Shown: positions 12,901-26,900 of the stretch, piece by piece
Layout: each line of letters opens with the position of its first letter
How positions within the stretch are numbered: the first letter of the stretch is position 1
Assembly (NCBI GenBank): GCA_031763025.1
Contig: JASSKH010000028.1
Coordinates: 8,571,359 to 8,635,358, forward strand
Direction: 5' to 3'
Origin: Macrocystis pyrifera
Taxonomy: Eukaryota; Sar; Phaeophyceae; Laminariales; Laminariaceae
Length of the DNA stretch: 64,000 nt
Program-made: the position numbers and the translations under genes
Notes under the pieces: model-generated
The model's input: the letters and a program-made list of their open reading frames with translations, nothing else
The model's database searches: none
What the model was told of the DNA's origin: nothing

Positions 12901-15309
12901 CGGTGAAAACACGCCGGGCTCCACCCCGGCATTGTAGGGATGCGAATGCTTATGGCCATACGACTACGGCCATGCATGAAAATGAGTACACCCCCTATCC
13001 CCCTGCGTGCCCTGCAGCCAAAAGCGCGAGAAAGCTCCCGCGGCCGCCCGAGTAGAATTTCGCCAAACAATAGGCAAAAACTGTCCCATTTCGAACCAAA
13101 ATCAGGTACTCTAAAACCAAACAAAAACCACACGCCGCCAGGAGCCCTGCGATTGGCTGCCTCACATCGGACCTGTTTTTTTTTTTTTTTTTCGGCTTGA
13201 AACGGGCCGAGTTCATCTGGATTTATTTGTCTACACTTTTGTCTTGTAGCTTTCGACCGTCTTCGGCTAATTTTTGAGCCAATTAGAGGCCACAACTGTG
13301 CCCTCTATACGAACATATCACCACACCAGGACCCGCGACATCGACATGTATACACTCGTACATAGCACGATGGACACAGACAGGAGTCCGTCTGCTCGAC
13401 CCCAGCGTCGAGGTGAGCACAGTATTTGTGTTCTACCGTATTAATACGTACGGCAGAGGAGCTTCGTTCCGCTGTGTGCAAGCGGTTCCTCGAGGACGGT
13501 CGAGGCTTTACAGCTGGTGTCGAGGGGGGGGGGGGGGGGGGGGGGGGCAAGGAGTTCCAGTAGAAGAACTCTTGCTCCATGCAGCGCACGAGCTAGCTTC
13601 CTATTTTACATACTGCTGCAGCTGCTTGCTGAAAATGCTTGGGTAGCGAGCAGTTCGCCCTAAAAAAATCAAGCCCGATATCAGCTATCAGCTACCAGGT
13701 ATGTTCGAAAGCTACATAACGGTGTGGTTTCTCTACAGCACGAGCGAGTGTGATCACGAAAACAACTAAAGCCCTTACACACATTACTAAGATTTTGGAG
13801 GTCCCGCGCTCACCACTGTTCAGGCCGCGAAAATAAAATAAAATAAAATAAAAAAATGCGTGTTTTCTCACAGCCGAAAACACCGCCTGCGGCGTGTGTA
13901 TGCACATACTGCTGTTTTTATATGCTTTCAGTGCGTAGCTTACCACATGCTGTTGGCTTTATAAATAGTCTATTTTTGTTTTCATGCATATACCTGGTAC
14001 AAAATTATACGTATAATATGACACGAAGTATGTATATATATACCGTGTACCCGGTGTATACCACTGTCTCGGAATATAAGGATCATTTGGACTGAATATC
14101 AATATACAAACGATCGTTCCATTTTGGGAGATAATATGACAGTGGGGGTCACGGTTTAAGAGAGGGATGGATGTCAGGTCAGTTCCGTTTCACACCTCTC
14201 ACAAACCCCCAGCTTCTCTCGACCCTTTCAGAGCAAACTGTTATCACGGGGGACCATAGTAAACAGGACCAAATATCAATATTGTCAGTAAAAATAGGTA
14301 AATGTATAGGTTTTTATGTATACCATAGGTCCTATTAACTATGGACCCCGGTAATAGTCCCGTTTCTGGGGACAAAACGACTCAAGTTTCTAAGCAGTTC
14401 GTCCCCAAGTCGGGCGGGGGACTGCAGTAGTCCCAAAAGGGTCCAACCAAAATTGGCACCAGGTATTGTATTACAGGTAAGTAGCTTTCAGCATACCCGT
14501 GCCAAGCCATTGGACCTACAGTATCTTAAAACCGGCACTTCTCTCTTAAACCGATACACCACTCTCTCAGTCTCTATACATAATGAGCGGTTGGGTGTTC
14601 ATATATGAAAGACTGAACAGCCCTTACATGCCCGTCCAGGACGGATCTACTCTACAGCAGTACCTGGTATTACGGGGGTCCATACCGGCGTCCCCGGTGG
14701 CTTGGTAGGTGGTCCGCGAGCCTATCAAGATCAATTTCGTGAGTTCGAGTCTCACCGAGTGCATGCTCATAGGGACTTTTTCTTGCATAAAATTGATTAG
14801 CGGAAAGCGCGAGAGCGTGAGTTAGCTGTACATTCGATGAAAATCGACGAGCAGTGGGAATGCTGAACCCTATGCGCGATAAAAACTAAAGGCACGTGCC
14901 GGGGGGGAGAAGGGACGACACCTGTGACCACGGCTTGTCCAGAAGATCGTCGAGGGTAAAACCTCCTACGAGTGGGCTGGAAAGTAAAAGTGATGATGAA
15001 AAAATAAATAAATAAAAAATAAAAAAAAATAGTTAATAGGACCTATGGTATACATAAAAACCTATATATTTACCTATTTTTAGTAACAATATTTGGTCCT
15101 ATTTACTATGGTCCCCCCCCCGTAATAGTAGTAGCTATTAAACCGCGACACCTCTGTATCACACCTGAAACGGCTGGCGGCATCCTTCTTCCGCTGCTCC
15201 ATGCTCGCGACGTCGTCCGTCTTGATCGCTACCGTCTGTTCAAGACCTGCAGTACACAGAGGCAAGGTCAACGTAAATTAGGTATACAGAGGATGCGCAA
15301 AAAGCAAAA

Positions 15310-15341
<32 letters not shown>

Positions 15342-17556
15342 CAGGTCAACGTTATAATTAGGTACACTTGAGAATATCCAAAAAGCAAAAAAAAAAAAAA
15401 AAAAAAAACGTCTGTCGACGCGGCGGCGGCGGCGGCGACGGCGACGGCGGTGGGGAACGTACCCGTCGGTTGCTTGCCTTGGTCATTTGACCACTGACCA
15501 CGCATCCCTTTCGAAGATGCGGGAGGGGGAAAACGAGGACGAGCTGATATCAATTTTGTCGCGCAAAAACCACGACAACGTCGAACCCCGTCTCCAAAAA
15601 ACAGCAAAAAGGGGGGGGGGGGGGGTACCGAATACATAACACGATTGAAATTAATGTGAGACTCTGTCAATAATACCTATTACGGGGGTCCATAGTTAGT
15701 ACGACCTACGGTATACATAAAAACCTATATCTTAAATATTTTTTACTAACAATGTTTGGTCCTATTTACTATGGTCCCCCGTAATGTAGGTTGTTTGCTA
15801 GAGCCGTATCTTATATGTATATATATATCGGTCAGTTTTTGTAAAACAGGCCCATGTCGGGTAGCGTAAGAAAAGAATGCGCTGTTGCTGAAGAACGAAA
15901 ACCGCCCGCGCATGGCGCGCCTTCCCAAGATGTGCCGCATTTTCCTAACCCTCCCACCCACCCACCCACCTACCCACCCACCCAGCCATTCCCCTCGCGT
16001 CATCTCCAGGTACCCTCATAAAAAGACCCCGAAGGGAAGAGGGCAGGGTGTAGTACTCATCGCCATCTACGGCCGCAGTCGCATGATCATAGACCCTCGC
16101 ATCCCTACAAATGCCGAAACGGGAAAAGCGTCGGGTTTTCACCGACCAGGCAAGACATTGGTTGCACCGAGCGTGAACCGCCGCGAACGAAGGTTGCGGC
16201 GAGTCGCGTGAAGCGTGAGCTGCATCCTACCAAGAACCGCTTGTGGGGCAGGCCGGACTTGGGCACCATGTGCGGACAATAGTTTCTTGCACACGGATGA
16301 AAGCGACGAATGACTCGAGAGGGGGCGGGACATAATAACCAAGGCACGGCTCGGATAAAAACTCGCGGCTCGGTCGGGTCGGGTCGGGTCGGGTTGGGCT
16401 GGGTTGACTCGAACCGACCCGTGACCTTTCGAAAACCTCCAGCCCCAACCCGATCCATGAGTTTTTCGAAAACCTTCAGCCCCACGGGTCGGGTCGTAAC
16501 CCACGAAGAGCCCTGAATAACTGCTTGCTCGCGCGCTTGTTTCGTCGCCTCGTCGCCCCACCGACCCACCCATCTCAGAGCCGACCGCACGAGACTGTTT
16601 CCTCGAGCCAGGGCCTTCCTCCGCCCGCACCGCACGCCAACCCCCGCACCCTACACACAAGGGCAGAGGAAGAAGCACACCGGTGTCATACGCTTCCACC
16701 ACCAACAGGGTGTCGCTGAGCCGCACCGCACCGCGTCACACTGCGCCATCCACACCCCATGCGCACAAAATATCAGCGAAAACAAGCAGACCAAACGCTC
16801 CACACCAGCAAAAGGTGTCGGCATTCTCCAAGCTCCAATTCGAAGCGGACTCTCTCTTGCTCTCACTTCGCCGAACAACAGCGCGTAAAGCGGGCCGGCT
16901 TCGGGTCCCAAGCAGACCCTCGACAATCGAACACACTATATTGACTTCCGGGGGCGTATTGACCGGTTCAAGCCGTACATCCGTAAGTAAAGACTAGGGT
17001 TGGGCCTCCCTTCCTCCCTCCCTCCCTCCCTCCCTCCCTCCCTCCCTCCCATCATATCTCCCTCCTTCCCCTTCTCTCCCCTCTCCTTCCCTCCCCCGTA
17101 GTGCTTATGGTAAGGCACCCACGAGGCAGTTACATAGTACTCCCATTGCTGTCTCTGGAAATGGCTACATCGGAAATTAAATTAACTCATTGAAGCTGTC
17201 GTCTATATGCAAGTCCGCCTCACAAGCGGTTCTTAGTAGGATGCAGCCTACCCTTCATGCGACTCGCCGGACACCTCACGGCGCTTCGCGGTTGGTGCAA
17301 GCAATGTCTGCCTGGTCGGTGAAAACCCGGCATGCTCCGCCCCGGCATTGTAGGGATGCGAGGGTCTATGGTCATACGACTACGGCCATGCATGAGATCG
17401 AGTGCATCTCTCCTATCGAGTACCCCCCCCCCCCCCCTGGTGCACGCAATGTCTGCCTGGTCTGTGAAAACCCGACGTGCTCCGTCCCGGCATTGTAAGG
17501 ATGCGAGGGTCTATGGTCATACGACTACAGCCATGCATGACATCGAGTACACCTCC

Positions 17557-17606
<50 letters not shown>

Positions 17607-20600
17607 CTCTACAACTCCCTCTCCCTCACCCTTCTTCACGGCTTCGAGCTCGACAATCTTTTTCCGCTGCGTTTCCACCACCCTTTGGTGGTTCGAATTC
17701 TCGTCTCGAGCACTAGCCAGGCTATTCCGCAGCGATGCCACCTCAGTAGCCATGTCAGCCTTTTCGAGACAAGTCCGGGCACAACAAAGAAATAAGGGAA
17801 CAACGGGGGAGGGGGGGAAGAGGAGGAGAGTGAGCAGAGGCTTTTCGGAGGGCGTAGATGGTGGGAGGTTCTACAGAAAGCGGCCGTGGTGGTGGTGGTG
17901 GTGGTGGTGGTGGTGGTGGTGGTGGTGGGGAATGAAACAGCGGCAACAAGCGGGACGGTGTAAAGCGGTACGTATCATTTAAAAAAAAAACACATCACCA
18001 TTTAAAACAAACTTTAGGACCATAAATCACCCGAAGAAAACAACACCGAGGAGTCGTCATACACACGAAACCTTGCCGGTTCGACACGGCCGCAAGCAGA
18101 GCAAGACTCTCTTCCTACCAGAAGGTGGATACGACCGCACTCGTCGCTTTCAGAGCGGTAGCATACCGGTAAATTTATGCGGGGCACGCAGAAAAAATGT
18201 ATGCTGCTTGTTTCGCGGATTTTACCCAAAAAATTACGTACCAGGCAGGTTTTAACAATGGTACGAAATAAAATATATTCGATATTTTTTTCCCAAAAAT
18301 GTTCCTCTGCTGGGGAGTTTTTTTTTCCGGACAATGTTAATACAGGCCGGCCAAGGGTTTATTTAGGTCTCAGGAATAGTTTGACGTCACTTTTATTCAG
18401 TATTTTTTTTCGTTAAGTACTGGAACCATACGCCGGCCACACCATACCTCAATGCTCACATCATGCTGTGTATGTGTCCTCACCAAGTACTGTACCTGGT
18501 ATATTTCGATCGCATGCCTATTTCGGGGGGACCAAAGTAAATAGGACCAAATATTGTCGGTAAAAAATAGGTAAATATATAGGTTTTTATGTACACCACA
18601 GGTCCTATTAACTGTGGACCCCCGTAATAGCGTGTGCGGCTCTTTTTTCAAGTCCCAGTACAGTAATGATACCTCTACAGTACCGGTATCATATGCGCCA
18701 GCCTAAAAATACCGGCATTAAGGAGGCAACAGGAACTATATTCTGCGCGCACTATTAATACTACACACGGCGTAATCTCATCCGTGCCGAGCGATTCCAC
18801 AGGCACTACTCGTCCTCAACCGGGCACTATACGTAGGGGGGTCACTACCGTACTAGATAGAATCAGGCAAAAAATGACGATAAAAACAACATCCACCAGA
18901 AAATCTAAAACTGGCACGCGCGGTTTGGTTTCAAAGCAAAAAAGGGAGGCCAAGCACGGCTGAGCGAAAAAAAAATACCAGGTAGCAAACCAGCATTGTT
19001 TTCCCGCAGACCATCGAGCCCTGTCACCCGGGAGGCTATTGATATCAGGGAAGTAAGTACGCTTCAACGGTAACGCACGCACGCGGCAGCCGGAACCTAG
19101 TTCGCCCGCCCTGCATAAGCCGCAGCCGCAGGTCCGCCGGGCTAACCAAAGCCCTGAACCACTACTCTCAAAACTAAACACAACGCCAAACACACGGAAA
19201 AAAAAAAGGACTTTCTTTCAAGATACTACCAGCACGAAACAGCACATGCAGCTCTTCTAACAGCTATTAACAATACGCACTGCTTGTACTATAGTTCGAA
19301 AGCCCCAAAGCCTAACCTCCAAAACATAGAAGAAAAAAAAAAAGGACCCCCTGCATGCGCAACACACACAACACGCAAGATAAAACCGCTCCCTCGGACC
19401 AACTTCAACCGGCCGGTTTACCTCCCCAACAGCTGGGAACAAGAGTATATATACACACACACGCAGAGCGACGCGTATCATGCGGAAGGAAAAAAAGAAA
19501 CACCTCGTTGGAGGTAGGTACCGTAGATGTCGACGAGGTCTTCTCAACGCCACCATCATCGTTGTGTGCCCGTGTCCCCCTCGTTTTTGGTGGAGAGAAT
19601 CGGCTGGCAAACTCACCCCCCCCCAGCAAGGGTGTATGTAATATTCTTCCGTGATAACTTTTTTAGAACTGCGGTCCAGTCCCGCGGTTTTGTCCCCAAA
19701 ACGGGGGTGCAATTTGCTCTCTTAAGGGTTAAAACCGCACCATTTACTACCCTAACTAGGGCTGGGAGTCGGCTGACGATAAGTCGCCGACCTGAGACAT
19801 TAGTTGGCTGACTATGAATCGCCTTACTTACAGTAGTTACTACCCGTACTCATACTATTACGGGGGTCCATAGTTAAGAGGACCTATGGTGTACATAAAA
19901 ACCTATATATTTACCAATTTTTACTGACAATATTTGGTCCTATTTACTATGGACCCCCGTAATAGTTGGCTCACTGTAGGTCGCCCACTCGTTATCGGTT
20001 GGCTGGCTATAGGTCGCCTTACTAGTCATTATTACGGGGGGCCATAGTAAATAGGACCTACGGTGCACACAAAAACCTATGTATTTCCCTACTTCTACTA
20101 ACAATATTTGGTCCTATTAACTATGGTCCCCAGTAATAGTTGGCAGACTGTTAATCACCTTACTACTGTAGTAATTAGTTGGCTCGCTGTAGGTCGCCGA
20201 CTGTTTATTGGTTGGCTAGTTATCTACTATGGCCCCCTGTACTACCAAATATTGTTACTCAAAATGGGGAGATATATGGGTTTTGGTGTATACCGTAGGT
20301 CCTATTTACTACGGTCCCCCGCAATAGTCGGCGACTCACACAGTCAGCCAATTCTCAGCCGTACTGACAGTAGTCGCCATTCGCGTTATTAACTGTCGCC
20401 GTGTTCCTCTCTGAAGTATCAAAAGTAGATACTATTATTTACGGGGGACCATAGTAAATAGGACCTACGGTACACACAAAAACCTATATATTTACCTGTT
20501 TTTACTAGCAATATTTGGTCCTATTTACCATGGTCCCCCGTAATAACAGTACAACTGGTATGTGTGTCTGTACGTGGTATTAACAGTTGGGGTTCTTACC

Positions 20601-20878
20601 TGAGTCTTCCGAGCATCCTCTCGAGTAGTGACCAGCTCTTCCTTTCCTTCGAACACCTTCAGTTTCGATGACAAAGCGCAACGATCAAAACGGTAGCGAA
20701 GATGAAGAGGGAGGATAGAAGCGGAAGGTAAGCGAGAAAAAAAAGGGAGAAATCGGGTGGGGTCGGGGGGGGGGGGGGCGTACTCATTTGTTGCTTGCCT
20801 TAGTCATTTGACCATTGACCACGCATCCCTTTCGAGACGGAGCACCGTTCCTACTCCTAATAGAGACACCTCCAAGGT

Positions 20879-20912
<34 letters not shown>

Positions 20913-23526
20913 GGGGGCAGAATGAATAAGGACGAGGGCGTGAAACCACCAGGCGTGCGTCGCTTGTGTCGCGTCCGTCATCTGCCAACCCCTACAGATC
21001 CCACCCCGGCTTGGGAACAGACAGCTTGGAAACAGAGGCAACACACGCGTTTGCACACTGCAGCAGATAAAAGGGTCAACCAACCGGTACCCGTATCATA
21101 TGATCGACACAGAAAGCAGAGGCCGGCGCGCCCTCCTCCTCAGCGAGGCGCACCTTTTTCTTTTTTTCTTATCCTCGGGATTTCAAGACACCGTTCGTGA
21201 AGGCAACAAAACGATTGATATGCTGTCTTTGACACTGCCGCGACAATTGTATACTACAGTATTACGGGGGGGCATACTAAATAGGACCAAATATTACTAG
21301 TAAAAATAGGTAAATATATAGGTTTTTGTGTGTACCGTAGGTCCTATTTACTACGGTCCCCTACGTAAATACCGTACATACCTTCTCGTGTTCTGTGGAA
21401 TATCTCTCGGTTTTCGCTTGGTGCACTATTAATAAGCACAGTACCAGGTATACCATACCACTCAAAATACATCAAGCCTTTGAATATTCGGTACCCGTGA
21501 GGTGGGTGGGTGGATGGGGTGGGTGCGTCGGTCGGAGGGTGGGTGGCTGACGTCTCAACTCATCCTCTTGTTTCACCCTCCGCTCGAAGAAGCGAAAGGT
21601 TGCAAAGAGTGGTCTCTTACGATCGTACACAACAAGAGTACACATCTCAGTCCCTACTTGGACGTCCAGAGGCATATATATATATATACATATATATTTT
21701 TAATCATCATTTTTACTTTTCAGCCTAACTCGTAGGAGGTTTTACCCTCAGCGATCTTCTGGACAAGCCGTGGTCACAGGTGTCGTCCCTTCTCCCTCCC
21801 GGTACGTGCCTTTATTTATTTATTGTCGCGCATAAGGGTTCAGCATTCTCACTGCTCGTCGACTTCCATCGAATGTAGCTAACTGACGCTTTTCGCGCTT
21901 TCCGCTATTCAATTTTTTTATGCAAGAAAAAGTCCCTACGATGATGCACTCGGTGAGGTCTCGAACCCACGAAACTAATCTTGATAAGCACGCCGACCAC
22001 CTACCAAGCCACAGGGGACGCCGGCATAAGGCTAAACATATACCAGGCACCAACAACTACTGTCAGGAAATGTAAGGATGGTTTGGGTATCAGCAGGAGC
22101 ACCCGAACGCTTCTCATATTTCCGGTGGTAGAGGCGGCCTGTCCGGAGTTATAAGGATCGTTTGGGCATTAACATGAACACCCAAAAGTTGCTAATATAT
22201 CCGGACATGCCTGACAGCGGTAGACTACACCCTCCCCGTTCATCGCGTGGGCGACAACGAGTGAGAAAAACAGCACTCGCCGCCGCCGCCGCCGCCGCCG
22301 CCCCCACAGCCGCCGCAGCTGCCGCAGAGGGTAAGGTAAGTAAGCGACAGAGAACAGGCGCACGCACACCGCACTCCCTGGCAGCGCAGCGTTCCCGCGG
22401 CAACAGTGGCGATCCGCCGGCTAGACGAGGCTGAGGCTGTGGTGGGCCCAAAACAAAAAAAAAAACACACACAGCACGGTTTCTCCCACTGCATCCAGAC
22501 ACACAAGACAGACGTACGGGCAAGCACTTGAGTCAGTCCAGTCCAGTCCATTCCAGTCCAGTCTAGTCCAGTCCACCACTCCAGACGAAAACGAAAGTAC
22601 CGTTGGGTAGTGATATTGAAACACCGACGGTCCTTACAATTCCGTCCAGAACTGTCTAGTCTAGTCTATCACGGGGGGCCGTCGTAAATAGGATCTACGG
22701 TACACACAAAAACCTATATATTTCACTATTTTTACGAACAATATTTGGTCCTGTTTACTATGGTCCCCCGTAATAGCAGCCCACAGCAGTTTAGCATAGT
22801 CGTCGAACTGTAGTCTGAGTCTCACTCTATAATATTTCGACCCCGGGGAAACATAGCAATCAGAACCAAAAATAGGGCGATCCATCGTTGGGTCCGTCGT
22901 GGAATCTGATTATTATGCCCCCCCCCCCCCGTCATTTTGGAGCTTTTTTTTTTTTGGGAATACTTTATCTAGTCTTGTCTCATGATATGAGTTCAATCGT
23001 TTACTCAATCAAGTGTGGTCTGGTCTACAGGAGTCTAGCCTACTGTAATAGTCTGGTCGAGTTTAGTGTGTTCGTAGTCTGGGAATAATCTGCTCTTACG
23101 AGCGTCAACCTTTTTACAGCCAGTTGGTCTACTATTGCGGGTGGCCATAGTAAAGAGAGGACCAAATATTGTTCGTCAAAACAGAGAAATGTACAAGTTT
23201 TCGTGTGTATCGTAGGTTCTAATATTGTTGGTAAAAAGAGGGAAATGTATAAGTTTCTGCGTGTACCGTAGGTCCTATTTACTATGGACCACCGTAATAG
23301 TCCTTAAGACAGCGTACAGCAGTAGTAGACGAATCCTGTCTAGACTCTGTAGCCCATCTCCGCCCCCCAGTCTCGCAAAAGTCTCATGGACTACAGCCAG
23401 CAAATCGACCGCCGATGAAAAGCTTGCCAAGACTCGCGGCCACAAGTCAGCCAGTAAAACGACCTACCGCTGCGAATATAGCCGCGCCGGCCCATCATCC
23501 CATTACAGCAGACGGCGGCTTGCTCG

Positions 23527-23557
<31 letters not shown>

Positions 23558-23937
23558 TACTTACTACGACAAAACAAAACATCGACTTCTTCGCCCGTTC
23601 GGCACACAACAAGTGGGCAGAGATTTACCTCCCACCAAAGACAATGACCACCTGACCGCGAAAAACGGTTTTCCCCTCTGTATGATTTATGTATCCAACG
23701 TGGACGGCGCGAAAAACGGTTTCCCCCCCTGTATGATTTATGTATCCAACGTCGACGGGACAGTTTTTTCCCCACCGAAAAAAACAGTGGAACACGGGAC
23801 GGGTGGGGGGCACGTTAACTCATTTAGCACCGCATCGTAGAGCTAGCACACACCAGGTATCTCGCTCTACTTGCAGGGAACTTTTTTTCCCTAGCGGGAG
23901 TGCAGTTCTGAACGGGTGAGGTCCGCAGTTTCTTTTG

Positions 23938-23968
<31 letters not shown>

Positions 23969-26900
23969 TTTAGAGCTGCGAGTCGGCTGGTTGGACTCCA
24001 CGACTAGTTCGAGGGATCATACTAGTTACGGACGACCATACTGTAGTGAACAGGACCAAATATTATTGGTAAAAATAGGGAAACATGCAGGTTTTTGTGT
24101 GTACCGTCGTGGGCCCTATTCACTTTGATCGCCCGTAATAATCAGATCCTTATACGGTAGGAAATCCCATTACTAGGGGGATACGCGATTTTTTCGGGGT
24201 ACATCGCGGGTTCTGGTTACTATGGCCCCTTGCAAAGAAAAAATAGCGGACGGAGAGTGGAGCGGCAAGGACTGTTCTGCCCGGTCGGTTGTCTACTACT
24301 GTTCTTGTGTGCGCCAGCCGACGTTTCTCATTGGTGGTAGCTGCGGCGCGTGCGGCGGCCATCACGGCACACACACAGCTGGTACGTGAGAAAAAAAGGT
24401 CCCCATCAATACCAAAACAAGGTAGGAGTATCGTGAGGCAGACGCATGTGTAGTCAGGGAGCCCAACATATCGTAACCTGCTGCGACGTTTACAGGGCAT
24501 ATATATATTGTGAGGTACACGCACAAACGAGTCGGGACAGCTGCAAAAAAAAAAAAAAAAAAACAACAACAACAACAACACAACAACAACAACAACGAAA
24601 AATCGGGGAGCTTGATGTCACGTCTCTTGCCACGTGACCGTGCAGCTTGAGGCCTGCTCATGTTCGTAGAGCCTCGAGCCTTCCTTGGAGCAGGCCGCAT
24701 CACAGCACGGCTTCCCTTCCCGGTTCACTCGGAGACAGACGCGTGCTACCATACTCAGAGAGAGGTACGAGCACTCTATTTGTCTCCGGAGGCAGAAATT
24801 CTCACCTGGCGGAGCTTCCCACTCCTCAATCGAGAAACTACCCGCTGCACCTCCCATGACATCCCATTTTGCGTCACACAAAATAGTTTTGTTACCGCTC
24901 GGTGTATACGTACGCCACGGAAGAGTTCGCCGGGTTGACCCCTTTCAACACTGCAGAGTCCCGTTCTGGTAACAAATCACTCAAAATTTTAAGTAATTTG
25001 TCCCGGGGTCAGTTTTGGGGGGTGACGTAAATATATCGAGCCCCTCAAGCTCATGTGACAAAGCGCCGGAAAAATAAGGTGATATTACGGGGGTCCATAG
25101 TTATCAGGACCTATGGTATACATAAAAACCTAGATATTTACCTATTTTTACTAACAATATTCGGTCCTCTTTACTATGGTCTCCCGTAGTACATACGATA
25201 TCCCTATATCATATCGTAGCACGCAGCAGCAGGAGAGAAAAAAAAAAAAAAAAAAAAAAACACGACCTACCCCTCTACCCTCCCTCGCCTCCTCCCTCCC
25301 TCGCGACGACGTCGCTGCTCCGCGCTTTAGGAACAAGCAAGACCCACCACTTTTCCCGTAAGAAATACGGTTCACGACCCTTTCGTCAGGATGACGACGA
25401 TTGGTGGCTTTGTTGTGTGGCCTCCGTTCTATTCAAGATCCGACCGAAGACGGGCGAGCGAACGTGGCGTTTTTTTTCTAACTGTTTTGGGTCGTTCATA
25501 GTGTATATATATATACACCAATACCTACCTACCTACCTACCTACTTACCTACATACATACGTACGTACGTCGTGCTCGCATTTTGTCGGATTTTTGCTCA
25601 TGTTCATAGTTTTTCTGAGCTTCCGATGCGCGCACCCCCCCCCCCCCCCCCCTTCGTCCACGCTACCGTAGCTGCCGTTGATGCTGGTAGGCGTCTTCTT
25701 CGCGGAGGGGCCGAAGCGGCAGATAAAGCGCGCGCTGGGGGCGGCGGTACGTATGACCTGTGTTCACCGCTACAGTAGTCGCTATAAAAAAGACAGGTGT
25801 CCATGCATCCAAACCAAAAACCCGGTATTACGGGGGAACATAGTAAATAGGACCTGCGGTACACACAAAAACCTAAATATTTCGGTATTTTTACTAACAA
25901 TATTTGGTCCTAATTACTATGGACCCCCGTAATATGTATATATATATATATACACCGTAGGTCTACTTGCTGTATATTTATGCAAAGTACTGAGCATTTG
26001 CGCAACTTTGCCAGGCACTTAACTCATAAAAAAAAAAAGTGAAGCGCATACGAGTGCCAGGTGCCGGTAGCAAACTCTTAGCATAGTACTGTGTACGAGT
26101 ACTGTACACAGACCTAAACATGACTCTATTTCCAAGTGTTTTTGGCAACACAACGGAAGTGCAGCCCAAAAGGGGCCAACCCAGTCAGGCCTGTAATCCC
26201 CCGTTTTGGGGACAAACCACTCAAATTTCAAGCGGTTTCTCCCCAAAACGGGACCGGAGCACAAAACGGGTAAAGCACCAGGTACCGGTATTTTACGCAT
26301 TGACCTCCGAGTCCCGCGTTTGCTTTCGTCCTTGCCGAAAGCGCGCGGGGGGGGGGGAAGGTGCGCTCATGCCATGCATGCCCGCAGTCGTACGACCTTG
26401 AGACCCCTCGTATCCCTACAATGCCGGGACGGAGCACGTCGGGTTCTCACAGACCAGAGGCAGACATTGCTTGCGCCAAGCGCGAAGCGAAACATGAGGC
26501 GCTCTCGGCGAGTCGCATCAAGGGTGAGCCGCACCCCGCGAAGAACCGCTCGTGAGCCGGACTTTCTTGCATGTGGACGACAGCGACTAATTCGTTGGTT
26601 TGTTTTTATCATGTGGCCACTTCCACCAGAGACAGAAACGGGTATACTATTACGGGGGACCATAGTAAATACCAGGTAGGACTTACGGAACACACAAAAA
26701 TCTATATGTTTCCCTATTTTTACTACCAATATTAGATCCTATTTACTATGGTCCCCCCCGTCATACCCAACTGCCTCGTGGGTGCCTTACCATATACTGG
26801 TACACAACACGCAAAACGATCATTGCGGAGTCAAACGTTCTCCACCCCACACGAAGAAAAAAAAAAAAAATGTAGGCTCGACCGCCAGCCGTGTTGAACG

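Larger units (their letters stand above)
19750..20400 (+). repeat. Minisatellite GTTGGCTGACTGTAGGTCGCC with MITEs
   Basis: About 20-base units (AGTTGGCTGACTATGAATCG, GTTGGCTCACTGTAGGTCGC, GTTGGCTGGCTATAGGTCGC) recur between family A copies. The array is broken up by the insertions. Confidence 0.65.
25670..26400 (+). repeat. Repeat E, copy interrupted by insertions
   Basis: GCGGCAGATAAAGCGCGCGC ... ACGTATGACCTG (25715-25762) and TTTCGTCCTTGCCGAAAGCG (26325-26345) match parts that are close together near 28.93-29.11 kb. A family A and a family D element lie in between. The first part has an exon-like + frame (AAVDAGRRLLRGGAEAADKA) ending at a GTACGT donor, but the decayed second copy suggests it belongs to the repeat. 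Confidence 0.5.

Noticed and set aside
14698..14760. tRNA gene
   Set aside because: A and B boxes are present but there is no acceptor stem closing the cloverleaf, and the sequence recurs as the head of a longer repeat, so it is a SINE.
23394..23454. Possible + strand exon (SKSTADEKLAKTRGHKSA)
   Set aside because: Splice-like ends exist, but it lies antisense inside the long gene, joins to no other exon, and is short enough to be chance.
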